64,000 nucleotides of DNA from Apricaphanius iberus (GCA_028564705.1 JAPXFQ010002640.1:1444501-1508500); one strand, 5' to 3'. Positions 26,201 through 34,643 are shown, numbered from the stretch's first letter. Notes: a model not told the origin generated them from the letters alone. Numbers and translations are program-made.

Positions 26201-29200
26201 AACTATCGCAACAAATCTCGTCTTTTTTTTATGTCTTGGATTCCCCCGCAGCTCCTGTCAGCGCCCCTGCAAACATCAGCTCCCACAATGTGACGGTTAA
26301 TTCAGCGGTGCTGAAGTGGTCACAAATCCCAGAGGAAGACTTAAGAGGGTTTCTGCTGGGATACATAATCCACTACACTGAATATCACTACAGGGAGACC
26401 AGTACAGTGCACAGTAAGGACCAACCATGTAAAACAAAATGACAGTTAGAAGGAATTTTAGTGAAATGAATGGTGTCTTCACACATCCTCATTTCAGCCT
26501 TGTCCTATGTATGCATGAATATGTACAGCTTTGGGGTGTATGAGTTGTTTATTTATAACTTCAATAGTCTACGTCAGTAACAGAGACTGACGCAAATATA
26601 GTTCATTTGAACCATAACTCTGAAAGATGGAAAAGAATGAGTCATTACCACTTTGACTTTTAGCTTTATGGGGCAAAGTGCAGCATGTTAATAGGTTTAG
26701 AGAAACAACTGTGAGTAATAATGAATGGAATGTAGAAAAAAGGGGAAATCTGTGATATTTTGTTTCTGAAACAAACTTTGGTTCAGGTAAATATCCTAAG
26801 TGCAAGGCCAATGCCAATATACCATTGCAATTTTGAAAGAATTTCCCATTGTTGTAAATTAACGAAAAATAAAAATCAAGTTGTTATATATAAACACAAA
26901 CTTTTAGTTACTCTTGGGGACGTTACAACCACCATGGTTGAGCAAGTGAATCAGTAATCAGAAATATTGTGCAAACATTTCCACTGTTATTTCCTAGGCT
27001 ATAGGTTTAATGATGAATACACACAGGGCAAGATATTTGTTTCACCAAAATGAGACAATATCTCTGCAATGTTGTTTTTAAAAAATTAAGAATTCTTCTT
27101 TTTTGTTTGTTTTTATATTTACAGCAAATACTAAACAAATAGACCGTATTTTAAAGATTCAGCAATCAGAGTAGAATACTGTAATGCAGGTTGAACTAGT
27201 CCTCATAAGGTTTCTTGATCACCTAACTATGGCCAAATGGTATTCAAGACAGGTAAAGGGATTACTGGAGAGGGGATTGATGAGCTGCCATCATTGCAGA
27301 TGTTTACTGTAGGACAGCTAGAAATGCCTACAGCCAAACAGCAACTACAAGGTATCAACCACAACCAGGTTGAGTAACATAGTTGTGTACTTAACCATAT
27401 TATTTAACAGTTACTTAAAGCAGTCGAGTGGAACCACTTGACATATCATTTTTAAGTGAATCTAAGGTTTGACTTTTTTAAGGGTACTTTGTTGGGAAAC
27501 CCTATTCCCAAATTACGACCTTGATGCGCCGTTGCATTGAGCCAATCAGCCTGTGGCATTGTTTGGGAGTTATAGAAGTTATGGGAGCCCATATTTCCTG
27601 GATACTTGCTGTCAGCTCTTCTTTGTTTGGGGTCTAGTGCCCCTCATATTCGTCTTGATAATACCCCATAGATTCTCAATGGGGTTTAGGTCTGACAAAT
27701 GGCTGGCAAGACAAGCACTGTGATGACATAAGCATCAAATGAGGGGCCAGCTCCTGCTGGAAGATGAAATCTGCATCTCCATGTAGATCCTCAGCAGAAG
27801 GAATTATGAAGTCCTCTAAAACATTCTGGTTAACTGTTGCAGTAAAGTTGGATTAAGAAACCAGAGTTTACCAACTCCTGCACTGGACATTGCACCCCAA
27901 ATCATGACTGACTAGATATTTCACACTGGATCTCAAGCAGCTTGGGTTCTAGTCCTTTTTCTATGTTGGCTCAGGCTCAGAAGGGGTTTGACCCAAGGAA
28001 CCTGACAGATGTGACCCATCTCCTGGATGGATCTGAATGTGGTAGTATTTTTTTAAAGCTGTGACTCCTGTCTCATTCTACTGTTTCTGGATCTCTACCA
28101 GATTCTTGAATCTTTTCTGTTTGATAATTCGCTGAAGTCAAGATCATCTCTTATGTTGGTGCATCTTATCCTGCCACATTTTGCCCTTCCACTAGACTTT
28201 CCCTTGATATGCTTAGACACAGCACTCTGAGCAGCCACCATCCTTAGCTACGAACTTTAGTGGCTTACCGATCCTATTGAGGGTATCAATGATGGTCTTC
28301 TGGCCAATTGTCGGGTCTGCAGTCCACAGGGTTGCCAACTTTCTCTCAGTCAAATAAGGAACATTTTTGGCAAATAGAAAGAAAAATCGAATAAAATTAA
28401 TAGTAACTAATGAACACAACCTCAACAGGGTATAATCTCAGAGTTTTATCTAAATATGCAGCTCGCATGGACACATGGATGGAATACTGGTGTGACAGTT
28501 ACAAATATTTAAAATTATGTATACATTTCAACACTTGAACAATAGTATTGTTTTGTACTCTCACACATGCATGAATAAACATTAATTATTTATTTAAATT
28601 AGCTTTTGAGTTCTGAGAGTTGTGTCACTTGAATATTGTTTTTACGTACTTTTAGTGAACTTGATTGCTTTTGTGTATCTCTTACTTTTTTACTTGTTTT
28701 TATTCTTTTTTGCTGTTTGGCACTTTGCGCAACCTACAGTTGATGTAAAGTGCTTTAATAAATAACATTTTATTGATTGATTTGATGAATAAATCTCAAA
28801 ATAAATCTCAAAATAAATAGTATTTAACAAGCAGATCTCTAATGAAAAGAGTAATTAAATATCATGACCCACCATGTCTATTTTTCCATGAATTCTTTTT
28901 TTCGCCCTTGACCGACTCGGGCATTGTGTTGTCCTTTTGTACAGCCAGAGAAAAGTCCTTGCATGACACGTCACAGTTCAGTTATTAGAAGTTCATTCTT
29001 CATCAGTTCAGTGCTACATCTTTTCCTGGAGTCTGACCATTTATTGGTCATTAGAGAGAAAATCATCTCAACTAAAACATTTGAAGTGGCACACGGAGGA
29101 CAAATGAGACGATCTTGAACATGTTCAAGTTGACTTTGCCTGTGTTTTGTATAATTGCTACCCACTTCTCGCTGGTGGTTTTTGTTGTATCCCGTCTCGC

Positions 29201-32200
29201 CTTCTGCATTTCCTCCAGCAAGCACTAAACTCCTCATAGAGTTGATCCATGTTGATGGTCCTGGTGAGGGAAAGCGAGCTCCTCATAGAGTTCGATGGGC
29301 TTCATTCAGCATCACATTCTCTGGAGAGATATCAATTCACTTGTCAATATAAGCGATGGAAGTTTCAAAGAACTTCAGAAAGTCCTGTTGCTTCTTTGAT
29401 TTTTGTGTTGGGATTTGTTTGTCCATCCGCTGCTTAGTCTGATATCCAAAGAAGTTCTGTTTCCGTTGCAGCATCTTGGTTTTGAATTTCTGTACTTCTT
29501 CATTTGTTCATTTGTTTCCTTCAACTTTCTCTCAAGTTGATTAAAGATACAGCGCACATTGTGAAAGAAGAACAGGTAGATCTCTGCCGCATCCGCTTTT
29601 TCTTCATCCTCAAATATCTTCTTTAGCACTATGGGAAAGGTCTCTCCAAGGGAGATGAAGTATGAGATGAAAGCTGGCCAGCTTTGCAGGGCATGCTCAA
29701 CAGCAGGATGAATAGAAAGCCGTCGGGTGCAAACGTGACACAGAATTTCACACCACTCAATTTCAACAGTCAAAAAAGCTCCGCAGTTTGTGTTTTTGTG
29801 ACACTGAAAAGCGGCTGTAGATCTCCAGGACAACTGCATCAATGTCCACGGCTGGTCACATGCATGTTTGCCGGTGTTCTGTGCATTGTGAGCAGGGCAG
29901 TTAGCCTTTAGAATGCGAATGCTTAACATTGAGTAAGTAGAATGATGTTTACCAAAATTAACATTTGCATTATCTGTTGCATATTCTGGCATGTGACTGA
30001 TTTTTAGATCACATTTTTTGAGAGAGCTCAACAGCGCTTGATTGAAACCATCAGCGGTTTCAACACAGGCCTCATAAAGGTCAAGCAACTTGCACTTCCC
30101 TCGTTCAGACAGAAAGGAAGATCTCACGCACACTGGAAACATCTTTCTATTACCTGCGTTGGAGGCAGGCTCACCTTCTCACCGCACGGTTTTGGGTCCA
30201 AGCACATTCATGGTGATCACCTCTGCTTTCGTCCACCTCAAGTGAAGCGTTTTCCCCACATTTCATTCACTGAATAATGTACTATTGAGTTTAACAAGGC
30301 AGTCTGTACTGTTGTAACTTATTGACTATAGTCAGTGTTTCACTGTGTGGTAACCTTACGCAATCTTAATTGCAGTAATTGTATCATTTTCTGTCATGGA
30401 TGTTGCAAAGAATGTACCAATGTTGGTAGTGCCTTTAGCTTGCATGGCTTTCTTTTGCAAATCTGTGGCGGCATACCGAGTCAGGTCGGGTTTTAACCTC
30501 TGTTGCCAAAAGAGAATTCCAGGCTGCATAAAGACTAGAAAGCTTTTGTGGTGTTACCGATAACTGGCTTTACTCATGTCTTTTTTGCCTCTATTGTAGC
30601 TACACAGTCTTTTCTTTTTGGCAGGTTTATCCATATTTCCAAAACAGCTCCCAGATTTAGCCTACTCCACAAACTGATTTCAAAGTTTTTCTTTGATGTC
30701 ATTACTTGGATTGGCGCATGAAATTAGTCGTCTATGAAGTCTGACTGCCATCTAGTGGTAGGAGTGTAACAGCAGCGTAAACATTCGGAGGAAACCACAT
30801 AAGCAGCGCTCATTGTAAGCAACAAGTGACTTCCCATACATGACAAGCCAAATTAGATAAGTATAGTTGATGTCTCGGCTAATACGGGACAGTTGGCAAC
30901 CCTTGCAGTCTTACCCATGTTAAACCTAACTGAACCAAAGTGAAGAAATGTATTGTTTGATGAGAGGTGTGTAATGTTCGATTTAAAACGTTCATGTTTT
31001 GTAAAAATTTGGGTGATTTCTTCACATGATTCAAATTTTTTAAATTCCTGTTTTGTTGGTTTAATGAACTAGAAGCCCAAATTATGCACAAATAAACAAC
31101 TAACTTGCTTGAAATATTTCAAGTAGTGGGGCCTGAATCTATTATCTATGAAAGTTTAATGTTTTAAATGGAATTATGTAAATAAAATAAAAAAAAACTT
31201 TTCCATGACATTCAAATTTTGTGGAAAGGGTATGTATTCTATCCAGGGCATTGATTTGTAGGTTCTGGTACCCATTAGGTATCATACATCCATTGTGTGC
31301 ACCGGATTATCCTCTAAGGCTCACCTTGGTACTGGTGGCTATCTCCTGCAGCCATTTGGAGAGATGAGAGGTACACAGTAAATAGGTTCCCAGTCCGTCA
31401 CAGGGCAACACAGAAATACACAGGACAACCAACCATTCACACCATACATATTTTCAGTCTGTTGAGAAGAAATGAGGGTATCTTGTGAGAAAATCCATGT
31501 TTGCCTAGAGAGAACATGCAAACTCAAAGCAGAAATACTCTAGACCAAGGTTTTATGCTGCACAAAGAACAATGCTTACAACTGCACCGGTATGCAGCAC
31601 CCTATTAGTACATTTTTTGGCCAGTCCATTTTACCAGTAGGTAAAATGGACTGGCCAAAGCAAGAGAAAAGAAGGAAGTCCCTTATGTTCAAGGATGGTT
31701 TACCTACCATAAAACATCCTGAGAGTATATGCTAAATGGAAGGATGTATGTTAAAGACTAGCACCAACACCACAATCAAAGCAGAATCAGTCTGCAGAAA
31801 GCTAATGTCCAATTGAATGACCAATAGAAACCCAACACGAGAGTAATATCAGTAGGGGTCTCACCTTCAAGCAGATCCTAATGTGCAGGCTGGTCAAAAA
31901 TATCCCTTAGGAAGAATAACGGCTTGTTCTACAATACTGATCGTCTAATAACAAATGGAACAGCCAGATGCTGGAGTACTGTACAGGAGCAAATGCGCCA
32001 AGTAAAAGCTGGAAGTTCCCAAGTTTAAGTGATTGAGATTCTGTTGGACTACCAGATCCAGAAAGAAAACCAGCCAAAAGGCCCAACAACAGTGAGGTCA
32101 CACCAAGGTTTCAAAGAAGAAAAACAGAAACTGACAAAAAATTAGGCCTTACTGGTGCCATTGATCATTGGAGCATTTATAACAATCAGTCAGGAGATAG

Positions 32201-34578
32201 GCTCCAGCCGATTCTAGGAACCACCTTTGTGATCAGTGTACCAAAAAGCAAAGTCCTAAGAACTGTTGATGCATGAAATCTTCACGCTCCCTACACGGGA
32301 TTAAGAAAATATGGTCATAATCCATTTTTACCCATCAATTTTAAAATCCTATTCAGGAGGGCTGGTGTCCATCTCAAGCAATTATCAATGTTCAATAATA
32401 TTTTTTTATTTATTAATTTTTAATAATATTCAATACAAGCAAGATGAACAGAGAACTGCACGTAAAAATGAAATGAGAAGATTGCAATTAAAATACAAAT
32501 ACTTGCTGCTGTTCCTGCACTGCATGGAACCGGAATGCTCGCCCATTTCGCCTTAATAAAATAATGGGATCGCTACAGAGGTTATTGTCCTGAGGTTCAG
32601 ACAGATGACTTCTCATGGGGGTTTAGATATTGTTCTCCAAGCTGAATCTGTGCTCCACTGCTGCACTGGATACTGGAATTAAGTGTCACTTCAGCCGATT
32701 TTTTAAAATTGAGGAAACATTTCTCCAACTGAAGCAATCAGAAGCCAAAAAGACTGGCTGGAATAACCGTTTTTTTGAGTCATGCACTAGGTTTCAGCAG
32801 GAGGACAACCCGCAGGAGGAAAGCAGCAGGCACCAGTGTATTGGCACACATTGGGCTCTTTGGAGCACGTCTAACCAGATGCACAGGCCCCATCAGCGCT
32901 CCAAAGCCTCAGTGACTTTTCAAAATGCAGTCACCAAGATACTTTGAATATAATGTCTGGGAATATTGTCTTTAATTGATGTATTTATCTGAACTCCAAA
33001 TGTAAAGTTGAACATCTCTTTGTGCATTCAAACAAGTCGGACCTCTCTTTTAAAGCTAAATTTACCATTGGAGACTTACCAGGGTCTAAAGCCCAAGAAT
33101 CACAAGGGTACTAAAACCACTCCATTACTTAAACAGGATGCCTACTTGGTGCTTTGCTTTAGATGTTTTGAGGATAGCCCCAAGAGTCAAAGGTAGACCT
33201 ACAACTCACCAGATAAATTACATGTTGCTGTGAACAGCAACTTACGGGTTCCCCTCCTAGACCCAATAAGCAAAAGATGATAGATTGATACATAGATGGA
33301 TCCTTTTCAAGCTGTTAATGCTGCTGTTACCTTAAAGTGAAAGTATGCAGTTTCAAAAACTGGGGGCATTAAACTGTGAATCAACAGTGTGTCAAAGGCA
33401 AAATATGTTCCCAAAAATGCTGCTACTTTTGCAATCAGCCAACACAGATTCCCTTTGGAGCTTTATTAAACAGCCATAAAAACAACAACAAAAAAACTAA
33501 TAATATCGAATATCTTTGCAGATATAACAGTGGATCCAGATTTTTCCAGCTTTAACGTAGAGTCCCTCAAAAGTGGAACAGCATACCAAGTCCAGATATC
33601 TGGCTTCACGTCCGCAGGAGAAGGAATCCGCAGTGCTCCAAGTTTCTTCAAAACCCATCATAAAGGTTATCTTAGATTAACATTCAAACAATTTGCCTTT
33701 TTACTAGCTTAGTTTTAAATCGTCTTTATGTGTTTTGTTGTTTGCACAGTAAATTTCAGGATTGGTGGACCAATCGCAGTTTTTCTTGTTGTGGCCTGTG
33801 TGCTGACATTTGGGTCTCCGCTTATAAAAAGGTAGAACACTTTTACTATAGCTTTGCTAGATATACAGCTGAATGTCTTTTTAATACCAAAAAAGAACAC
33901 AACTCCTGCTCATCTTTTTACTCTGCCCAGGGTAAGAGCCAAATTGTGGCCAAGCATCCCCAACCCTGGAGACAGCAATGCAGTGCAGAAAATAGAGAGT
34001 CCCTGTCAACTGGTAAATGTGCATTTCCGCTTTTCTTTCAATACTATTGAAGAGCCTAACTTAATAGATGCAAACTTGTTGATTACGTATTGTCTTTCAC
34101 TCAGGAACTCCTTGAGGCATTAGCAACTCTAAAAGTGGAGGAATGGGACACAAAGAGCTTCCAGATCTTGGAAAAGGAAGCCGTGATTCCACCTCAGATG
34201 TTGCCGTCAATGCTGCCGCTTCTCAGCACGTTCGAGGAAAACTCTCCGGAAATGAATTACACCTGGAGCGAGGGGGACACAGACAGCGCGACAGAGACGG
34301 AGGACACGCTATATGAAGACACAGTAGACACTTTAATGGAAACACAGACGACACAAATCCAAAGCTCACCTTTAGCCTTTCCAGGTGGTTATACAACGAT
34401 GGAAATGTTCCAGCAGCTCGTCCCACAGGGAAATGCGGCAGATACTTCAAACACATTGAGGTGCATTGAAAGGACACCGATGGACTTGACTATGTTAAAG
34501 TCTGTGAGATTAGACTATGTGAGACAATTTAGCACTAGTCCGCCGTTGGAAAGTGAGCACATGTCCACAATTTTATGA
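6836..34578 (+). CDS. gp130-family class I cytokine receptor (whole gene, 16 coding exons)
   Basis: Coding exons: 6836-6917, 7063-7116, 7460-7516, 7610-7727, 7823-7977, 13659-13804, 17821-17959, 18074-18162, 18274-18475, 18589-18771, 26017-26148, 26252-26413, 33522-33665, 33750-33831, 33931-34012, 34105-34578. They total 2301 nt, every junction is GT-AG and the frame stays open: 766 residues. Order: signal peptide; cytokine-binding module D1 (C72, C82, W84) and D2 (degenerate WSXWS, WSKNY at 242-246); three FNIII domains (about 251-555); membrane helix (about 559-580); Box1 [10 protein letters not shown] (587-596); tail with Y747-V-R-Q. Each FNIII-type domain uses two exons, as in gp130 relatives. 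It should bind a helical cytokine at the cell surface and signal through JAK and STAT. No Ig domain precedes D1, unlike gp130, LIFR, OSMR, CSF3R and IL12RB2; IL31RA and IL12RB1 also lack it. IL31RA, about the same length and on the same human chromosome arm as SREK1, is the best guess. The ortholog is unproven, so no symbol is given. Confidence 0.88.
7063..7116 (+). CDS. Receptor coding exon 2 (signal peptide core)
   Basis: It encodes [18 protein letters not shown], which completes the hydrophobic core and the likely cleavage region. The acceptor is TATTCAAG and the donor GTAGGA; both junctions are phase 1. Confidence 0.7.
7460..7516 (+). CDS. Receptor coding exon 3 (short N-terminal linker)
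   Basis: This 57-nt exon encodes [19 protein letters not shown], with two cysteines and a potential N-glycosylation site (NIS). It sits where Ig-bearing relatives have a whole Ig domain, so the mature N-terminus is very short. Both junctions are phase 1. Confidence 0.65.
7610..7727 (+). CDS. Receptor coding exon 4 (first half of D1)
   Basis: It contains [20 protein letters not shown], the C-x9-C-x-W signature that opens the cytokine-binding module of class I receptors. Phase 1 in, phase 2 out; donor GTAAGA. Confidence 0.85.
7823..7977 (+). CDS. Receptor coding exon 5 (second half of D1)
   Basis: It carries the second cysteine pair of D1 (DKSHCKVF and [10 protein letters not shown]) and strand residues YYLIVEVFE. 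It ends at a GTAAGT donor only a few bases before a CA/TA microsatellite. The next intron is 5.7 kb and filled with LINE copies. Confidence 0.8.
7991..8058. repeat. CA then TA microsatellite
   Basis: About 40 bases of CA repeats run into about 28 bases of TA repeats, right beside the donor of receptor coding exon 5. The following bases (8059-8165) resemble the 3' tail of a Rex1-type LINE (AAGCCTTTAATAATCTCACA), with low certainty. Confidence 0.9.
8178..8221. repeat. TA microsatellite
   Basis: A run of about 22 TA units inside receptor intron 5. Confidence 0.9.
8533..8697 (-). mobile_element. tRNA-derived SINE, copy 1
   Basis: On the - strand the segment reads like a tRNA gene: TTGGCTGAATGGTTAGCACG (A box) and GGGATCAAATCCTGCC (B box). 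The same sequence recurs at 34818-34980 and, in part, at 8808-8850, so it is a dispersed repeat and not a functional tRNA. The cloverleaf stems are not well conserved. Confidence 0.6.
8808..8850 (-). mobile_element. Partial copy of the tRNA-derived SINE
   Basis: ATGTGGCAAGGTAGACAACG followed by GGGCAGGATTCGATCC matches the B-box end of the copies at 8533 and 34818. Confidence 0.45.
8905..10900 (-). mobile_element. L2-like LINE, degraded copy 1
   Basis: Broken - strand frames carry reverse-transcriptase segments in the right order: KKLFKFF near 10760, then [15 protein letters not shown] and [14 protein letters not shown] (10247-10642), then the C-terminal [20 protein letters not shown] (about 9400-9480). 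The 3' end at 8905-8985 has the GTATAGCACACTTTCAACAC tail seen elsewhere in the window. Stop codons and frameshifts show it is dead. It lies in receptor intron 5. Confidence 0.85.
10970..13400 (-). mobile_element. L2-like LINE, degraded copy 2, interrupted
   Basis: From 3' to 5' of the element: a C-terminal segment [18 protein letters not shown] (10975-11193), the catalytic [11 protein letters not shown] (11292-11480), a [18 protein letters not shown] segment near 11640-11720, and an upstream [16 protein letters not shown] and [13 protein letters not shown] (13014-13340). About 0.9 kb of unrelated sequence interrupts it (see 11980-12639). Same orientation as copy 1. Confidence 0.82.
11980..12639. 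mobile_element. TIR element inserted in L2 copy 2
   Basis: The ends share an inverted GGTTGCCAGCT (left, from about 11983; right as AGCTGGCAACC, ending near 12637). The inside has no transposase. The terminal GGTTGCCA also occurs at the ends of the large hAT element at 28327-30904, so this may be a non-autonomous relative. I found no clean target-site duplication, so the borders are approximate. Confidence 0.45.
13659..13804 (+). CDS. Receptor coding exon 6 (first half of D2)
   Basis: It starts YRCDPPNNV, the proline-rich hinge between D1 and D2, followed by [20 protein letters not shown], typical B and C strands of the second cytokine-binding domain. It ends in phase 0. Confidence 0.85.
14760..14890. 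repeat. Hairpin repeat
   Basis: Two arms of about 50 bases are inverted copies: left from AATTAAGGTAACTGGATTTT, right (reverse-complemented) from AATGAAGGAAACTGGATTGT, with a loop around AGAAGCTTCATGG. Similar sequences are common dispersed repeats in fish. Confidence 0.6.
15905..16055. repeat. Dispersed fish repeat (CATCCATTTTCTGTAC type)
   Basis: ATACATCCATTTTCTGTACA, then GCTTATCCTCGAGGGGTCAC and a G-run, then GGGTACATCCTGGGTAAGCC, is the wording of a very common fish interspersed repeat. A second, more diverged copy is at about 31262-31600. Confidence 0.6.
16380..16930 (-). mobile_element. Non-LTR reverse-transcriptase fragment (Rex1/CR1-like)
   Basis: Broken - strand frames contain [20 protein letters not shown] and, further on, [20 protein letters not shown], the palm and following segments of a Rex1/CR1-type reverse transcriptase. 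Stops and frameshifts disable it. It lies in receptor intron 6. Confidence 0.75.
16968..17588. mobile_element. GAGTC/AAGTC-rich non-autonomous element
   Basis: Both ends are dense in AAGTC and GAGTC words (for example CGAGTCGAGTG near 17023, and AAGTCCAAGTCATCGGCG and CGAGTCAAGTCACAAGTC near 17520-17560) flanking an AT-rich core. This resembles a known kind of fish MITE. Borders are approximate. Confidence 0.45.
17821..17959 (+). CDS. Receptor coding exon 7 (second half of D2, degenerate WSXWS)
   Basis: [11 protein letters not shown] is the F strand, and [11 protein letters not shown] stands where WSXWS is expected: the first W-S is kept and the second is replaced by N-Y. The acceptor is TTTTTCACAG; the exon ends in phase 1. 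Confidence 0.85.
18074..18162 (+). CDS. Receptor coding exon 8 (first half of FNIII domain 3)
   Basis: The 30-codon exon ends [10 protein letters not shown], the B-strand tryptophan that precedes the split of this domain in gp130 relatives. Phase 1 in, phase 0 out; donor GTACGT. Confidence 0.8.
18274..18475 (+). CDS. Receptor coding exon 9 (second half of FNIII domain 3)
   Basis: [13 protein letters not shown] and [18 protein letters not shown] are the C and F-G strands of an FNIII fold. I chose the acceptor TTTGGTAG (ending at 18273) because it keeps phase 0 and restores the expected domain start; a second AG at 18284-18285 would delete residues. Confidence 0.8.
18589..18771 (+). CDS. Receptor coding exon 10 (first half of FNIII domain 4)
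   Basis: [21 protein letters not shown] is typical of the fourth domain of this family, with paired W-S-K and V-E-W segments. Phase 1 at both ends; the donor GTGGGT opens a 7.2 kb intron. Confidence 0.8.
20285..20520. mobile_element. Partial copy of the TAGGGATGCA MITE family
   Basis: It ends in GTGGTATCGTTGCATCCCTA, identical to the end of the full copy at 61575-61961, and shares the internal words AAAATAAAACCTG and TATTGGTACTCGG. The left terminus is missing. It lies in receptor intron 10. Confidence 0.65.
20640..20925 (+). repeat. Unclassified dispersed repeat, copy A
   Basis: It shares with 21185-21400 and 60965-61215 a core of TTTTACAAG, then (C/T)AAAATC, then TTACATGTA and GCCTGCAACTGTAAA. 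No coding capacity was recognised. Confidence 0.55.
21185..21400 (+). repeat. Unclassified dispersed repeat, copy B
   Basis: Key words are TTTTACAAGACACGC, AAGAGTGCGTCCAAAATC and GGGCTGCAACTGTAAACC. It lies 260 bases after copy A in the same orientation, in receptor intron 10. Confidence 0.55.
21400..22930. other. Intronic sequence without recognised features
   Basis: AT-rich part of receptor intron 10. The short frames here have no coding character and no usable splice sites. Confidence 0.4.
22930..23260. mobile_element. MITE-like element
   Basis: The left end TTTTTAACTGAGCGGTA and the right end (reverse-complemented TTTCCACTAAGTGTTACAGC) are loosely inverted and resemble the ends of the element at 34644-35255. 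Borders and classification are uncertain. Confidence 0.35.
24155..24235 (-). mobile_element. L2-like LINE 3' tail
   Basis: GGCAAGGCAAGGCAATTTTA, then TTGCATAGCACACTTTCAAC and CAATTCAAGGTGCTT. It is the same tail as at 8905, without the coding part. Confidence 0.5.
24341..25076. mobile_element. MITE with TIRs of about 75 bases
   Basis: Left end: ATGGGGAGCCTATGTCATAC, then TTCTACTTCCGGTCCATGGG, then AATGAATGAGAGTCAATGGA. The right end, reverse-complemented, reads ATGGGGAGCCTAAGTCTCCT, then ACCCTTCCGGTCGGCTAATG, then AATGAATGGAAGTCAATGGA. The inside (about 590 bases) has no transposase. It lies in receptor intron 10. Confidence 0.75.
26017..26148 (+). CDS. Receptor coding exon 11 (second half of FNIII domain 4)
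   Basis: [19 protein letters not shown] gives the E and F strands, and STEFYYMEG the G strand. The acceptor is AATTACTACAG; phase 1 at both ends. Confidence 0.8.
26252..26413 (+). CDS. Receptor coding exon 12 (first half of FNIII domain 5)
   Basis: [20 protein letters not shown] matches the W-x(n)-P-x-x-x-x-x-G-F segment of the membrane-proximal domain of gp130-type receptors. Phase 1 at both ends; a 7.1 kb repeat-filled intron follows. Confidence 0.85.
28327..30904 (-). mobile_element. hAT DNA transposon remnant, 2.6 kb
   Basis: Its ends are inverted: CAGGGTTGCCAACTTT at the left and, reverse-complemented, AAGGGTTGCCAACTGT at the right. It is flanked by imperfect 8-base copies (GCAGTCCA at 28319-28326; GCAGTCTT at 30905-30912), the duplication length expected for hAT. 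The - strand carries a broken transposase (see 29375-30142). It lies inside a Tc1 element in receptor intron 12. Confidence 0.78.
29375..30142 (-). pseudogene. hAT-type transposase fragment
   Basis: A 255-residue open stretch on the - strand. Segments such as [36 protein letters not shown] and [17 protein letters not shown] are typical of the hAT transposase core found in KIAA1586/ZBED-like vertebrate elements. It lacks both the N-terminal zinc-finger region and a proper C-terminus in frame, so it is a dead copy and not a host gene. Confidence 0.75.
31262..31600. repeat. Diverged copy of the CATCCATTTTCTGTAC repeat
   Basis: GGTGGCTATCTCCTGCAGCC, then TTCCCAGTCCGTCACAGGGC, ACAACCAACCATTCACACCA and AGAGAACATGCAAACTC follow the order of this widespread fish repeat. 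Confidence 0.55.
31617..31658. repeat. Perfect hairpin, 19-bp stem and 4-base loop
   Basis: Left arm TTGGCCAGTCCATTTTACC (31617-31635), loop AGTA, right arm GGTAAAATGGACTGGCCAA (31640-31658): every base pairs. It lies in receptor intron 12 just after the dispersed repeat. Confidence 0.9.
31659..33521. other. Intronic sequence without recognised features
   Basis: Remainder of receptor intron 12. The frames seen here lack flanking splice sites and any family resemblance; parts are probably old repeat. Confidence 0.4.
33522..33665 (+). CDS. Receptor coding exon 13 (second half of FNIII domain 5)
   Basis: [20 protein letters not shown] is the F-G hairpin of the membrane-proximal domain; the FTSAGEG turn is common in gp130 relatives. 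Acceptor TATCTTTGCAG, donor GTTATC (weak), phase 1 at both ends. Confidence 0.82.
33750..33831 (+). CDS. Receptor coding exon 14 (membrane helix)
   Basis: [19 protein letters not shown] forms a hydrophobic helix followed by the basic stop-transfer end LIKR. Phase 1 in, phase 2 out. Confidence 0.85.
33931..34012 (+). CDS. Receptor coding exon 15 (Box1)
   Basis: [19 protein letters not shown] is a clear Box1 (W-P-x-I-P-N-P), the JAK-binding motif just inside the membrane. The acceptor is TCTGCCCAG; the exon ends in phase 0. Confidence 0.88.
34105..34578 (+). CDS. Receptor coding exon 16 (cytoplasmic tail and stop)
   Basis: 157 codons and a TGA. It opens [19 protein letters not shown], then an acidic, threonine-rich stretch, and ends with [11 protein letters not shown]. 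Its tyrosines are Y661, Y679, Y705 and Y747; only Y747 (Y-V-R-Q) fits the YxxQ STAT3-type docking motif. The intracellular part is short (about 185 residues). Confidence 0.85.
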   Translation, partial: ELLEALATLKVEEWDTKSFQILEKEAVIPPQMLPSMLPLLSTFEENSPEMNYTWSEGDTDSATETEDTLYEDTVDTLMETQTTQIQSSPLAFPGGYTTMEMFQQLVPQGNAADTSNTLRCIERTPMDLTMLKSVRLDYVRQFSTSPPLESEHMSTIL

Positions 34579-34643
34579 CAAAAGGGGAACAATTGAGATG
34601 GAACATCACTACAAGTGCGACACGGTCTTAACCAAAGAAAATA

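Larger units (their letters stand above)
27500..31240 (-). mobile_element. Degraded Tc1/mariner-type transposon, split by a hAT element
   Basis: Frameshifted - strand pieces at 27540-28320 translate to a Tc1-type transposase C-terminal half, including a peptide near 27870-27900 that resembles the W-G-x-(M/I)-S strand, and [13 protein letters not shown] C-terminal residues near 27560. The other half of the element follows at 30913-31240 and ends with CTTTTCCATGACATTCAAAT, typical of Tc1 ends. The hAT element at 28327-30904 sits inside. Outer borders are approximate. Confidence 0.65.

Noticed and set aside
29375..30142. A domesticated (host) hAT-derived gene
   Set aside because: The TIRs and near-duplicated flanks are still present, and the frame lacks both ends of the transposase, so it is better read as a decayed transposon.
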